64,000 bases of DNA from Selenia dentaria. Lineage: Eukaryota; Arthropoda; Insecta; Lepidoptera; Geometridae. Below, piece by piece: positions 45,860-58,318 of this stretch (its first letter is position 1; the number at the start of each line of letters is the position of its first letter). The notes below the pieces were generated by a model, which saw only the letters and a list, made by a program, of their open reading frames with translations, was not told the DNA's origin and searched no databases. The position numbers and the translations under genes were made by a program. The stretch is from positions 19,116,997 through 19,180,996 of the forward strand of contig OU862889.1 in NCBI GenBank assembly GCA_917880725.1. The letters run 5' to 3'.

Positions 45860-46740
45860 ACACGATGACTGTACCATCCGATAAGTACAATTGTTAAAAC
45901 CACTTTTTTTTCTTCTACCTAATCCCTACCAGCAGATATACTTAGGTGGAATAAAAATCCTCTCTTCCCCACCAGGGTACCCCACGTTAGTAGAGACTAG
46001 TGGAATAGCCCATACTTTCGCAATACCAATTCCCGTACATAAACATAATTATTGATATTTGACATTTATTTATTCAATGCGGTATCAGTAAAATAGTTAG
46101 GTGAAACAGCTAGCTGACGTGATGTAGTTTGCCCGTGCGGAGTGCTCTTAATGAAATTCATAGAAACTGACCCACTTTAAAGCGAAGGTCGCTTCCTCTT
46201 ACTATAATTATATACCTGTCTCATTAAACTATGTTAACGAAACGTTATAGCATAAATGTCGCCGTCTTATAAATACGAGTAAGACCGTATGCATATAAAA
46301 TCAACTTTCTACCTGTTAATTTGAGAAATAGCTTAGGTACTCAGTTAAAACGAAATAAATAGTTTCCTATTAAGTATGTACTTACGTAGAAATAAATAAT
46401 AATGTTGCTTTGCTAAGTGTATGTGAGTATATTTTGAAAATATATTATGTCTTCATCATGTTGCCTTCATCATCCTCTATGATTTGATACGGCACGTAAA
46501 GTGGGTAACATTTCAATGAAATATGAATATTTCAAGTACTTAGGTACTTTGCATCCTAATTAATTTACGCAATCCTATCGTAACTTGTTCATAGAAGTGG
46601 ATAGACCCTAGGTAGCTGTAAACAAGTTTCACTGAGGACGCGCAGGGACGAACAAAAATTCGTTCTCGCGGGTTCGTTTTCATAAAACATATCGACCATT
46701 GCCGTTGTTATATTTGGAATTAAACGTAGATGCCTAAAAT
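45860..46740. other. Non-coding stretch without recognised features
   Basis: AT-rich. No coding frame or matched repeat. Confidence 0.4.
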
Positions 46741-46749
46741 TCTGTACAT

Positions 46750-46990
46750 GGAAAAAAAATAAAAAAATATGTGGACCAGAAGACGTAAAATTACTTACTA
46801 AACAATATCTGTTTTTGAAAAAAAAGTCTTTCTGTCTGACTGTCTGTCTGTATGTTCACGCATAACTTATAAACTACTGCACAGATTTCGATGAAATTAG
46901 GTATATGGATAGAATAGAGCCCACAGATCCCAACTATAAACTTTTGATTTTGATCCGTCACATAAATTCAAGATGGCAGTTTGATATCTA
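46750..46990 (+). repeat. Helitron-like dispersed repeat fragment
   Basis: CTTTCTGTCTGACTGTCTGT, ACTACTGCACAGATTTCGAT and GAAATTAGGTATATGGATAG fit the family pattern of a CTGT-rich segment followed by a conserved body. Confidence 0.4.
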
Positions 46991-47055
46991 TATGCTACAC
47001 GCTCTCATAATTCACAAATATTGAATGCGTGATACGTCAAAGCTATATATATATT

Positions 47056-47393
47056 GAAGCACTCGTTACGGAGTATGAACAAGTTAAGCAACGCTAGCTG
47101 CGGTCAGGACTTGGATGGGTGAACGCTAGTGGCATTATTCAACTGAGCGCTTCCGTGCTTCGGAGGGCACGTTAAGCCGTCGGTCCTGGTTGTTTGTCTT
47201 AGGACAACAGTCGTTAGACTATGTCGAAGGCATTCAGGCGGCCTGAAAACTTCGACATGGGTTGGCCACTAACCTATCGACCAAGCCGCACTGGGCCCGC
47301 ATGGTGGATTATGGCCCAACTCCTCTCTCTGAGAGCAAGGCTCGAGTCCCAACACTGGGAACAGAATGGGCTGATTATGATTTATGATGATTA
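47056..47393 (+). mobile_element. 5S-rRNA-derived SINE, copy 1
   Basis: AAGTTAAGCAACGCTAGCTG and GGACTTGGATGGGTGAACGC resemble the 3' half of insect 5S rRNA (AAATTAAGCAGCGTCGGGCG and TACTTAGATGGGGGACCGC). A shared non-5S body follows (GAGCGCTTCCGTGCTTCGGA, GGGCACGTTAAGCCGTCGGT), with a tail rich in GATTATGAT. The 5' start is damaged. Confidence 0.75.
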
Positions 47394-48120
47394 TGATATA
47401 TATACTTAACCCATAAGTACAAAAAGTATTAACTGTTTGGGATTCTTTGTATGGGTTTAATAGTTTGACTCGTAACTCGAGAATGTTAGTATTTCTGTTG
47501 GTATACTTACATTATATAAAACAGCCTCCTGATTTCAGCCCTGTATTTCACATCGGAACAGAAACTCTGATTAAACTTGGTCTGTGCCTTTGCTTTGCCA
47601 ATCCAACATTTTCATTTGAGCCTGAAGCATAGACGACAAAGTTTAAAACTTTCAGCTCGTAATAAGTTCATTTCGCTTATAAAAGTAAGAGTCTCATTTC
47701 GCTTATAAAAACGCAATGAATTAAAACACTTTTTGTTTACAGGGAATGTAATTGTTGAAGGCATTATTAATAAGAATATGATTCACCTGAGGTAGTGTTC
47801 CTAGTCTTTTTGCTTTCCTTGTTAGCATTATCCGTGGAAATTAGTGTAAGTACCTAATTATTAAGTTAATTGTTTTCAGTAAAGATAGGAACAAACATTC
47901 ATAGTAACATTTCATAGAGCTCTTGCCTTATGTATTGTATACAGTTTCATCTTGATTAATGCAGCATAAATATGGCACTTGCATGGCATATTGAACGCAC
48001 TGTATTATGCATTAGCACTGCATTAGAGTTCCATGTCGCACCGCATACAATACAGTGCTCCTCAAACTTTATGATATGAAAAGTACCTAACTACAAGTTC
48101 AACTGCATGATTAATTATAT

Positions 48121-48312
48121 TTATGGTAAGCTGCGACCCGTGGTTACAGCCGCGTGGTGAATTGGTAATGGGTGATGATGATGAAAAGTATCCTATGTAT
48201 ATACAGCGCCTCATCTACATCCATGCCAAATTTCATCTAAATTGGTGCAGCCGTTTGAACGTGAAGAAATAACAAGCATACAATGACACAAACTTTCGCC
48301 TTTATAATATGA
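48121..48312 (-). repeat. Helitron-like dispersed repeat
   Basis: AGCTGCGACCCGTGGTTACA, GGTGATGATGATGAAAAGTA, CATGCCAAATTTCATCTAAA and TTCGCCTTTATAATATGAAT follow the family order. Confidence 0.55.
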
Positions 48313-48495
48313 ATTGCTGCGTTCCGCAATTTCACCCACGTGATGATAGATGATGGTGATGATAAATAAAAATCATCAGGGATACTGTAGAATTCCAATG
48401 GTGAAAGAGTTTTCAAATCAGTCCAGTAGTTTCGGAGCCTATTCAATTCAAACCAACAAAGAAACAAATCTTTCATCTCTTCATAATATTAAGTA
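48313..48495 (-). repeat. Helitron-like dispersed repeat, adjacent tandem unit
   Basis: GCTGCGTTCCGCAATTTCAC and GTGATGATAGATGATGGTGA start a second diverged unit directly after the previous one, ending near CTTCATAATATTAAG. Confidence 0.45.
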
Positions 48496-49014
48496 TATAG
48501 GTATGTATATTGTAAGTATATAACTTTATCTACCTATATAACTCTATATACTGTATCAACAAACATTATCCCTAAACCACAGAATACAAGTAACTAAACT
48601 AAGGTTAAATATTAGGGACTCCCTAATCAAGCAGTATTTGCGCAGTCTACACAAATAAACGATGAAGCTTAGCCATTTACCTATTCCGGCGAGTTTCCAA
48701 TCAATGCCTAAACAAATAGCCCCTGAAGCCGGGACAATCGCAGCCCACTGACTGAAGCTATGGACCTCATTGTAGTGGCTGTAGGCAAATATTAGAGTTG
48801 GGGCGAATTGGACTAAGTTTGAGGACCTTTGTACGTGAACCAGTCAAATGCTCTTTGGAGAATAGCTAGCAGACGTGTTACGGTCTGCAAATCGTCGTTA
48901 AAGTTCTAAGACTCCAGTCGTCATTATTTGTTTCCTCTATATAGTATAGTGTTTCATTATTGTCATAAATGGCAGTAATAATGTGCCTAAGGCAATAATT
49001 ACAGGATTATTTTC

Positions 49015-49234
49015 TACCGACTTCCAAAAAGAAGGAAGTTCTCAATTCGACTGTATTTTTTAATGTTTGTTACCCCGTAACTTTCGAAAGGGTGAACCGA
49101 TTTTTAAAATTCTTTTTTTGTTTGAAAGCTGGTGCTTCCTGTGTGGTCTCACTTTTCATCAAATTCGGTCCTGTAGTTTTTGAGTTACACTCCCATAACT
49201 GATGTTTACCAAAGTAATCCAATGGAAGTCGGTA
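49015..49234 (-). mobile_element. TACCGACTTCCA MITE, copy 8 (inverted orientation)
   Basis: The only copy in the opposite orientation: TACCGACTTCCA at the left, then TTCTCAATTCGACTG, GGTGAACCGATT and GCTGGTGCTTCC, ending TGGAAGTCGGTA. Confidence 0.85.
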
Positions 49235-49277
49235 TTGAATTTTTTAAATTGCACTTGTCATATTAACCATTAGAAGT

Positions 49278-49313
49278 CAGATTACAGAACGAAACCTTTT
49301 GTTCTGTAATCTG
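49278..49313. repeat. Perfect hairpin, 13-bp arms, 10-base loop
   Basis: CAGATTACAGAAC (49278-49290) and GTTCTGTAATCTG (49301-49313). ACCATTAG and CTAATGGT outside it suggest a wider foldback to about 49355. Confidence 0.65.
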
Positions 49314-49359
49314 AGCATTAGAGCTAATTTTTCTGTTTCACATTTGCTAATGGTTATAG

Positions 49360-50235
49360 CCCACTATAACTCACTCTCTGCCTTATTACTATATTGATTT
49401 TCATTGAACATGCGGGAGGTAGGCACATAAGTACAATGTTGTTATAAACTGAGGTTAATATAAACTTAGTCAAAATATCATTGCATAAGTATAAAGCTCA
49501 GGCGACCCATGCGCATTTTATACAATTCCATCAACCGTCGACATTCCAAACCACGGCTTGGAAACAAATTACTTTTTCATGGCAGGTAATCTCGTGTCCC
49601 AAACTTTGAGCAGAATTGCCTAAATAATCTCGTTTGCAACATTTAAATTTCAATCTACATTCAGCGTGAACCCAAACATTGAGATACGAGCTTTGGAATC
49701 CAGTAATTTCGCTCATCTCTCTCGGGAAACAATGCCCCTCAGAGAGTAAATGTATTCACCACCCTTCGAGTTTTTAATAATGGGTACTAGATACTGTATT
49801 GTATATGATAGGTATTTGTATATGATGAGTTCTCATTACCACACGATTTTGCTCCCCTAATGGAGGCAAACAATGCCGTGAAAGCCTAAGGTAGGTGGGA
49901 TTAGTTCGCGGTCTCGAGGCAAGTTCACCCCCGATCCATCACTGGAGAAATAAAGCTAAGCAGATAGAGGGTCAGCTAATATAGCTTTATACTATTATCA
50001 CACGATTCTAAACCTTATTCTGAAGGTCTAAGAAATATTCAATGACGGCTTTTTTACCTACAAGTTGTAACTATTGAATTATTTTCTTGTTTTGGTTTAC
50101 AAGTTATAGTGATTTGCAGTGATAGAGCTCTTTGTAACAGACTCGCTAGACAATATTACTATTTACCAGCTGTGAAGTCATAGTTGTTTTGTACTGTAGA
50201 GAATGTGTTAATTCAATAAGAGTAAAGAATATTTG
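49360..50235. other. Non-coding stretch without recognised features
   Basis: No coding frame with family motifs and no matched repeat. Confidence 0.4.
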
Positions 50236-50240
50236 ATAAG

Positions 50241-50304
50241 CTTAGATTAATGATTAGTCTCCGCGCGCGCGCTAAGCGAGAGCGAGACCAATGATTAATC
50301 TAAG
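50241..50304. repeat. Foldback with 21-bp arms around a CG-alternating loop
   Basis: CTTAGATTAATGATTAGTCT (from 50241) pairs with AGACCAATGATTAATCTAAG (to 50304), two mismatches. The loop includes CGCGCGCGCGC. Confidence 0.65.
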
Positions 50305-51270
50305 TTGGTAAGATTATATATATCAACTAAATCCTTGGGATATTTACGTAAATACATAGCATTTTTCTAATTCTAATAGTACGATGACAGACGTTTTCTT
50401 TACGCCATATCGTTCTTTAGCGTCATTTTACAAATCTGTCGTATTGTAATTATATGTGTATATTTATCAGTGTTACGCGAAGCCACGATAAGCAGATACC
50501 TAATAATATAAGTACGGACATGATAGATAAAAAAGGAATGTGTGTGAGAGGAATCAGCAGCAGGAACATTGTAAAGATCAATCAATAAGATAAAGCATAC
50601 GTATAAGTAGAGGCAGCCAGTTATTTGTTAGCGTGTCTAAAGGCAAAACGGGTAATACGCAACGACGTTTTGATGTATTGCCTGTCGTGTCGCCGCTTCT
50701 GTACGTCTATCATCAACCTATAGATCAACAAGTTATGTATTCAGTCTCCCCATATAATAGAACTTAGGATTGTTTGTTCTTGCCGACGATGTTGGTTCAT
50801 AAATATCGTTCACAGAACCAATCAAAGATTCTGTTAAACAAACCGGTAACAAATTAAAGGATCGCATGTTCCATTTGTAAGAACTAATTGTAGCAATCAA
50901 GTCGTTTAAACAAACTTATGGCATTGCGTGCGCCTCGAAATCGCCGAAATGTTACTCAAACGGACTTTCCTCTTATTCAACGAAATGAATCGTTGCTAAT
51001 CGTCCCACATCCTGATTTTCTATGTAATTGTTACGATTGATTATGTAATAGCTGTAACTATGAACCCTACGATAGATTGTAACTATATAGGCCCGCAATT
51101 TTAATGTTTTGTCATTCGGTACATCGTAAGAATCTCTTACATAGGTACGTAGCCGGATTCTATGTGACGTCTGTCTCCCCGGATGGGATACAATATCTGT
51201 CTTGTTTATCCTTGTCAGGCACAAAATTAGGTAGGTACATAGGCCCATTATATCGACACAAAAAGGCAAT

Positions 51271-51904
51271 CATCGCAAACGCGCATGTGTCTACGATTTA
51301 TATGTTGATTTATACTTTATATGTTGTTAGGTCCCCTGAGAGTAGTTTATACCCAAAACTGCAACCCTGAAAACCTTGTGCCATGGTGCTCGAAAAATTG
51401 CGAAGTTCTGGCTCTTGTTTCAGTTTTTTTGAATAAAGTACTCCTGGCAAGCGTTTTTGATCATTACTTTTGTTAAGCAAACTAAATTTGCTACAATTTG
51501 AGCAATCTCTTACTTGCAACTTACGGCCGGTCCCAATAACCTATCTATCGTCGGTTTACCCTACTAGAGATATATATTTGACACTATTTGTATGGACGTT
51601 ATGTCAAATTTATATCGGTAGTAAGGAAAACTGTGGCTAGATAGATATTGGGATCGGCCGTTAGAGAACTCATGGTTTGCTTCACAAAAGTACCCAGACT
51701 ATATACTAACCAACCTATATACCTGAAAAGGTCTTAAGGTTTAAGGTGCTATTATCAAAAAAACGGAAACAAGAGCCAGAATTTCGCTGTTTTATGAATA
51801 CCATGGGAGTAGCACAAGGTTTTCAGGGTTGCAATTTTCGGTATAAACTACTCTCAAGGGACCTAACAACATACAAAAAAACGTAGATACATGCGCGTTT
51901 GATG
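51271..51904. mobile_element. MITE with inverted repeats of about 140 bp, carrying a second MITE
   Basis: The left arm has AAACGCGCATGTGTCTACG, TATGTTGTTAGGTCCC and AAACTGCAACCCTGAAAACC, then TTCTGGCTCTTGTTTC. All appear reverse-complemented in the right arm (to 51904). Another foldback sits in the middle. The element lacks coding capacity. Confidence 0.8.
51524..51661. mobile_element. MITE nested in the 51271-51904 element
   Basis: ACGGCCGGTCCCAATA at the left and TATTGGGATCGGCCGT at the right are inverted, with CTATCTATC and GATAGATA inside. Part of the same interior recurs, degraded, near 53985-54090. Confidence 0.75.
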
Positions 51905-51909
51905 TAGAT

Positions 51910-52640
51910 AATTACTGGACTAACATGTTTTCAGCAAATATTGTGACTGACTATGTGACTTGCCCTCTGTAAATATAACTTGATCGAAACGATATTTCGG
52001 GAATATTTAATAGGTAAATACGCATGGATAGAGCCTTAGTTCAACGCGAAACTATACATTGAAAATAATTTAATATATTATTTGCCATTTGTTAACATAC
52101 CCGGAAAAGCCTCGTCATTTGGCTTGTTGAAAAGAGGATGGCGAATCGATGGATTTTGATTATGTCCTTACCAATCTCGGTATCTATAGTTATGTCAAGA
52201 GTAGGTGCCTACATAAAGGTTATTTAATTAAATCCAGGCAATTGTAATACACGGTAGAATCCAGACTAAGTATAATTTTAAGTCTGATCTAGACAGTTTC
52301 AAAACTATATACATTAACAAAATAAACGAAATTTTCAAAACTAATTCACTTTTACGATAAACAAAACTTATGATAAAATAATGATGTATTCTAATTAATG
52401 TATCTTTAATGGTCTAACATACCATACTTTTATAATATAGCTTAGGTAAAAATTTATACGTTTCCAGAAAAACGTAGACCTAGTAGTACCTACTATAGGT
52501 CAGTTTTTCTACTTTTTATATAGTTTCGTGACTTAGTAGGAACAAGTATCTACCTATTAAAATACTGCCCAGCTGACCTGCATATCAATGGAATCACAGT
52601 AAAGAGGCTGAAAGTTCGTAGCGTGAAGTATCAGTTTTTG
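51910..52640. other. Non-coding stretch without recognised features
   Basis: AT-rich, with no matched repeat or exon. Confidence 0.4.
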
Positions 52641-52646
52641 AGCTTC

Positions 52647-52921
52647 CTAAGGCTGGCCCCAAACGTACGGTTTCCGAATTCAGTTTTCGAATTCGATTTC
52701 TTAATTCGGACACCCAATACACGCATTTTATACTGAGCGTGTTACATGCCGCACACGTTCGATTCGTATTCGTTACTTTCCGTTCGAGAACGATTCCCGA
52801 CGTTACTTACTGACACTAATAAATTCCAATATGAAATTAATCTAACTTTTGCGTTTGTGTCACGGAATTTCTAATCGGGAATTGTGATCCGTGGAAACCA
52901 TGCGTTTGCGGCCAGTCTAAG
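52647..52921. mobile_element. MITE with about 30-bp inverted repeats (CTAAGGCTGGCCCCAAACG)
   Basis: CTAAGGCTGGCCCCAAACG, then GGTTTCC, mirrors GGAAACCATGCGTTTG, then CGGCCAGTCTAAG at the right. Several imperfect inner palindromes (TTCGAATTCG) are present. Confidence 0.7.
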
Positions 52922-52924
52922 TAC

Positions 52925-53985
52925 AGATAGAACAGGGTCGGATTGACGACGCGCAGGAGAAGGGGAGCTAGGGAGGCGACACTAATCTGTCACGCAGGCA
53001 CCGACAGCCACTCCAATACGCGATACGCGCCCACTCAAGTGCACCACTCTTGACGCGACTGACAGTGACACGCGGGAGCTCACGCGTTTTACCGTAAATG
53101 TGGAGGATTTTGCAGATTTTGAAGGGTAGATAGTACCTATACGTACACGGCCAGATGAGGCAAGAAGTACCTACCCTTGCTCGGGGTCGCGCGCTCCAAG
53201 TACTTTGCTATACCATACCTGGATGATAACTACCACAGCATAAAGAAGGTTTACATGTCTGAAGATTCTTCAGAGCTATTTATGGTTTAAAGCAGTATAG
53301 TTGTGCTTGATGTTTTAAATGTGATCGTGCTTTTTTCTGCCACTAGTTTCATAATACTTAAATACCGTAGTACTAAATACTTGATAATTAAAGTACTTTA
53401 TTAAGCTGATTGGACTCGTTTCAAAATGTCATTTGTTACATGTGTTCGATCTCAGTGCTCTCGACGTTCTTATTCCACTTATAAAACCTAGTTTTTAACA
53501 CGGTATTTTGTAGCGCTCTGATATAGAGAGATGAAACATGGCTTAGAATTTAAGTTGACCTTTCAGCTACATAACAGAGAAAATTGCATAAAACTCCGTA
53601 ATTTAGTTAATATAGGCACTTTTTTTACTTTGTTCCCCTATTCCAGAAGAACCCTTTCAATTTATGGGATATAAAATATCTGTTACACCACAATATTAGT
53701 TATCACTGTGTTAAGTTTAATCAAATTTTGTCTCCCAGTTTCAGAGAGAGCATTGAATGTACAGATTTGACTCAATTACAGTTTTAGCAAGCAAAAATCT
53801 CAGTCAGATTAGAGTCAGATCTCAATATTTTTATAGATCACGTGGTACAAGCTAATGTGCGTATACATACTTACTTACCTACTGAGTAATATCTAAATAT
53901 TATATATAAAATCTTGAAATTTCATCATCTCATTTAATTTCATGCATATTTTCAAAGTTCTATTATTAACAGTTGATATACGACC
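52925..53985. other. Non-coding; GC-rich patch at 52925-53100
   Basis: The first 175 bases are CpG-rich (GACGCGACTGACAGTGACAC) and could be a regulatory patch or an unrecognised repeat. The rest is AT-rich with nothing recognised. Confidence 0.3.
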
Positions 53986-54090
53986 CTTTTCAGTAACCTA
54001 TCTATCGCCGGTTTACCCTACTATATAGAGATAGATAGATATTTGACACTTTCTATCCGTAGCAAAGAAAACTGTGGATAGATATATAGG
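53985..54090. repeat. Degraded relative of the 51524 MITE
   Basis: CAGTAACCTATCTATCGCCG and GGTTTACCCTACTA, then GATATTTGACACT and AAACTGTGGATAGATA, match the interior of 51524-51661. Confidence 0.55.
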
Positions 54091-54099
54091 TATATATTC

Positions 54100-56170
54100 G
54101 CAACTTTTGTATGTGATTGAACGCCGGTCGCGATATTGCGTGTAAACCGTTTACAATGCTTGCTCTGTACTTACGAATATTCAAACGTTGACATTTACTA
54201 CCGCAGTGGATAATGCACTTATTGAAGCTAACAGAATATGTTGAATCGCGGAACACGGCCGCTGCTGTAGCAACACCAGGTTTTGTACTCAGCGCACTGA
54301 TTGGCATCTGTCTAGATCTCTATGGTGCAGACAGTATCCAATGGGGTGCAGTGCATTACATTATATTGTCCATATGCAATACGATTTATCAAGTGGGCGC
54401 GTTGGAATCGTATTGTGCAACTCGGCGTTATGCAATCCGTAATCACGTGCAGGATTAATATTAATGCGGTTCGACAGATCTGCCTTTGAATATTGAGTAG
54501 CACTGTGACTCGGACACTTGTAAGTATCTACTCGTATTGTTCAGCTCAGAAGGTGCATGATCGAAGCCTATTGTTCGCGTCCTGACCCGACGATAAATTA
54601 TAATAGTAAACGATAGCTAAATAACATTAGGCACCTATCGAAAGTTATAAGCACCAAATAGGTTACAAATAGCAACCCGTAGGCCTACCATGAATTTACT
54701 ACATTTGGTGCTTTCGAATAGGCCATTCGTGATCGTTTTTAGCTAAAATAACGCTAAAACGCTCACAAGGGGCGTTCGAATTGGGAATCTGTGGGTGAAA
54801 ATGTCGTTTATGTCTCTTTTTGTCCAGCGTTCGGAAAGCTAAAAAAAGAGGAATTTTTGCCACCAAAAAGTGTATTTTTTGACCCACGTCCGCAGCATGG
54901 TTGTTTGTGATCGTTTTTTGACAGCTATGTTTTTCTCAGCATAATCATGCGATTTTGGGTCTTATGCTCAGTTGAGCGTTCGAATAGAGCGTGGGCAAAA
55001 GTGGCAAAAGTGGCAAAAATAACGTTTTTGAGCTTTACGAACACTTTAACAAAAGAGCCATCAATGACAACGCCACCAATGCCCTCATAAGCTAAACGAA
55101 TGCACCCATTGACTCCAATCGATGCTCGCTATCGACTGCCGCTAAAAAGTGTACGAAAAAATTAACGGTGCCACCTTGGTCACTTGTAAGAACTAAAATT
55201 GATAGCGAATACGCTAATCATAGGTAGGCGAGATCGAGTATCGACTATAGATGACATTTATGTTGCCAATTTATGGTAGAGCCACCGGATGGGATATCAT
55301 ATACGGATTCTAAATCGATATTGTGGCATATGCCTATGATCAAGGCTAGGAACAAATAGACATTTCATGTTAAATAGGTAGTAAATAACTAACGGAATTT
55401 TACTGAATCCTGATATTATTGTTTATAAATAACTTGCTCTGCGCGTGGCTTTATCCGCATGATCAAAGGCTCTTTGTTTTTGTTTTTGTTTCGGATCAAG
55501 TTGTACGAGTACATACGAGTAAGTAATTTTTTTTGCAACTCCGTATCTTACTTACTAAACAAAATCTATTTTCCGTTTACGGTTCAAGTGTATGTATTAA
55601 GTATATACCTACTTACTTAGAATATAAATGGTTCAACATGGTACATACATACTTGGATACTTTTTAAAAATTAATAACGTTTATTCATACAAGCTTTGCC
55701 AACCAATGGGGATGTAATTTCAGAAACCCCACCCCACGTACAGCCCCAGGGTCCTCATGGAATATTTCTTCCATAATTTAAATCTCTGGGTCCATCGGGT
55801 TTTAATGAGTGTTATTTGTCAGTATAAGTAGGTAGTCGATACTTAGGTACTTACTTGTTTCCTCAGAGTGTAGGTACTTAGAGAATGACATCACTAAACG
55901 GTCTAAATTCCACCATTTTGTGCACTAAGCACTCTTCTATGCTTATAATAGAGCATGGAATCAATTGCCAAATTATGTGTTTCCCCATAGGTGCAAACTA
56001 GGTGTCTTCAAGTTACGAGTGGGCATTTGTTCTCGGCAATCAAGATCATCAAATTAGATAATCACTACATATATAATAAAACTAGCGGTTGAATTTCTGT
56101 ATACAATGAAAAAAAATGCTAAAAACCGAGTCAGGGGGATGTAAGGAGTGAAATCGAGCTAATTTAGATT
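54100..56170. other. Non-coding stretch; unrecognised repeat-like sequence at about 54600-55060
   Basis: No convincing exon. The segment 54600-55060 repeats GTTCGAAT, GATCGTTTTT and AAAAGTGGC words and may be an unclassified element. No termini were found. Confidence 0.3.
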
Positions 56171-56179
56171 TTTTTAATT

Positions 56180-56400
56180 TATCGTTTCTCTGTTTGTCTG
56201 TTCGTCTGTCTGTTTGTACGGGCTAATCTCCGAAACGGCTGGACCGATTTAAACGAAAATTTGTGTGGTAGCTTATATCCGTGGTCAACATATAGGATAC
56301 ATTTAATTCCGGTAAATTAAAGAGTTCCCGTGGGATAGTTACAAAACTGTAACCCGCGAAGCTACGCGGGCGAAGCAGCTGGCGGGTCAGCTAGTGTTTA
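56180..56400 (+). mobile_element. Helitron-like element 3' end (CTAGT)
   Basis: TCTGTTTGTCTGTTCGTCTG and GAAACGGCTGGACCGATTT lead to a GC-rich hairpin region (GCGAAGCTACGCGGGCGAAG) and end GGTCAGCTAGT. A hairpin followed by CTAGT is the usual 3' end of non-autonomous lepidopteran Helitrons. Confidence 0.6.
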
Positions 56401-56424
56401 AATAATAGTCAAACCAAGACCTAT

Positions 56425-56700
56425 TTTACTAATATTATAAATGCAAAATGTTTTGGGCCAATTTTGATGAAATTTGGTATGGAGGTAGATAAGACGCTGG
56501 ATTAACAAATAGGATCATACTTTTCGTCATCATTTTTCACACATACATCATGAATGTATGTATGTGTTTTGTATGTATATATTTTTTGTTTTCTTCTTTA
56601 ATATTAATCTCATGTGTATGTGGTTAGTATTTATGTTATGATTTTATATAATGTTGTGTGTGTCCAATAAATACATTTCATTTCATTTTTCATGAAATAC
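56425..56700 (+). repeat. Helitron-like fragment and LINE-type tail
   Basis: CTAATATTATAAATGCAAAA and GATGAAATTTGGTATGGAGG belong to the Helitron-like family. From about 56520 the sequence resembles a LINE 3' tail ending CAATAAATACATTTCATTTC. Confidence 0.35.
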
Positions 56701-57220
56701 AATAATAATATAAAAAATAAATGTACCTATGTCCTGTGATTTGAATGGGTAACTTAGGCTAACGTAGGTGCCTTTTTAGCTATCATAAATGGAAGCTATA
56801 AGGGCCACATAGCAATATTTCACCCTGCGAATCAACATAGCGCACCCCAATTGCTGAGTCGCATTTCTTCGGCGCTCGTAAAAAACATCGTCCCTAATGG
56901 AACGAAATAATGCAATAAACGGAATGTAATCACAAACCTCCTGGCCGAGGCATGCGTTCATTGAGAATTGTGTCCGGGAGCTGTAATCCCGCGGGATAGA
57001 GTCCGGGCACGCCTGCTCACGATTGATGACAGATTTTACCCGAATCACGCGGGAAAATACAAATCATAGTATCCCGGGGGCCGGGGGGTGGTGTGTAGGT
57101 TTATCTACAGATAGAGGTTACGCAGTATACTCAGTAGTTATTGGTTTTTGCTATATTTTATTACATTTAATATAACTTGAGTGACGAATAGGTATTATGT
57201 TGAAAGTGAATGAAATAAGC

Positions 57221-57253
57221 AAAGACCTTACAGCTACTAACTGTAAGGTCTTT
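57221..57253. repeat. Perfect hairpin, 13-bp arms, 7-base loop
   Basis: AAAGACCTTACAG (57221-57233) and CTGTAAGGTCTTT (57241-57253). Confidence 0.7.
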
Positions 57254-57317
57254 GGAAATAAACATGCATACAATGCCCGGATCGTAGTAATTATTTACTG
57301 TAGTATTATTAAGAGCA

Positions 57318-57483
57318 GTGGCCCGAGTACGAAAATTTGCGTACGTGTAACGTATCGTTGACGTTTTCAGTACAAACTATAATTTATCTAGTACAAATGT
57401 GGCACAGATAACTCATAGTTTGTACTGTATACGTCAACGAAACGATTACGTTATACCTTAGCAGATGTTCGTGCTCGGGCCAC
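57318..57483. mobile_element. Foldback MITE (GTGGGCCGAGCACG family), copy 4
   Basis: GTGGCCCGAGTACGAAAATT at the left and GTTCGTGCTCGGGCCAC at the right. The arms are almost the full element. Both terminal CCGAG words carry matching changes, as expected of a sub-family. Confidence 0.8.
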
Positions 57484-57809
57484 AGTAAACTCTTTACGAA
57501 TGAGTTCGTCCGGGGGTGAACTATCTTCTTTTACTACCGTGAAGCAGTAATGTTCACAATACTGCGTTTTGGTTTGAAGGTATGGTTGCCGGCGAAATTA
57601 CAGGCACATGATACTTAACAACTAAATGTCTCGGGGTTACGGGCGCAGTGCAGTTCGTCACTTGTATACATCTGTTCTAGGCAGAGTTAACCACTTAACA
57701 TCAGGTGGACCTCGTGCTTCTACCGTTTGCGAATAACATTTTTTTAATAAATATATTATCGGTTTATTACTTTAGTGGTAAGTGGAAATTCAGTTGAGTT
57801 AGTGACACA

Positions 57810-58142
57810 GAAGCGCTCGTAGTGAAGCTTGACTTAGCGATCTTAACCGAGCAACATTTGCTGCTGTCAGGACTTGGATGGGTGACCGCTACTGGCATTA
57901 TTCAATTGAGCGCTTCCGTGCTTCGGAGGGCACGTTAAGCCGTCGGTCCCGGTTGTTTGTGTTTGGACAACAGTCGTTAGGCTATGTCGAAGGCCTTCGG
58001 GCGGCCTGAAAACTTCGACATGGGTTGGCCACTAACCTATCCACCAAGCCGCAATGGGCTTGCTTGCTAGATTATGGCCCAACTCCTCTTACTGAAAGGA
58101 AGGCTCGAGTCCCAGCAGTGAGAACAAAATGGGCTGATTTTG
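57810..58142 (+). mobile_element. 5S-rRNA-derived SINE, copy 2
   Basis: It starts GAAGCGCTCGTAGTGAAGCT. The 5S-like part is GACTTAGCGATCTTAACCGA and GGACTTGGATGGGTGACCGC. The shared body follows (GAGCGCTTCCGTGCTTCGGA) to GGGCTGATTT. It is the most complete copy. Confidence 0.78.
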
Positions 58143-58318
58143 AAGTGGAAATTAGTATAAGTCTCTCTCTACCTTTATGTTGTGGGAAAAGGATGCCATT
58201 TTAATGAAATGTTCTTTAAGTATAGAATATAGGCTCTAGAATAATGTATTAGGCAACATATACAGGAAAAAATTATTAGTTTTATCGATACGATATAATT
58301 ACAAACCACCTACCTATT

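Noticed and set aside
54213..54503. Open frames on both strands near 54.2-54.5 kb
   Set aside because: No splice signals or recognisable domain; both strands are open over the same bases, as in random sequence.
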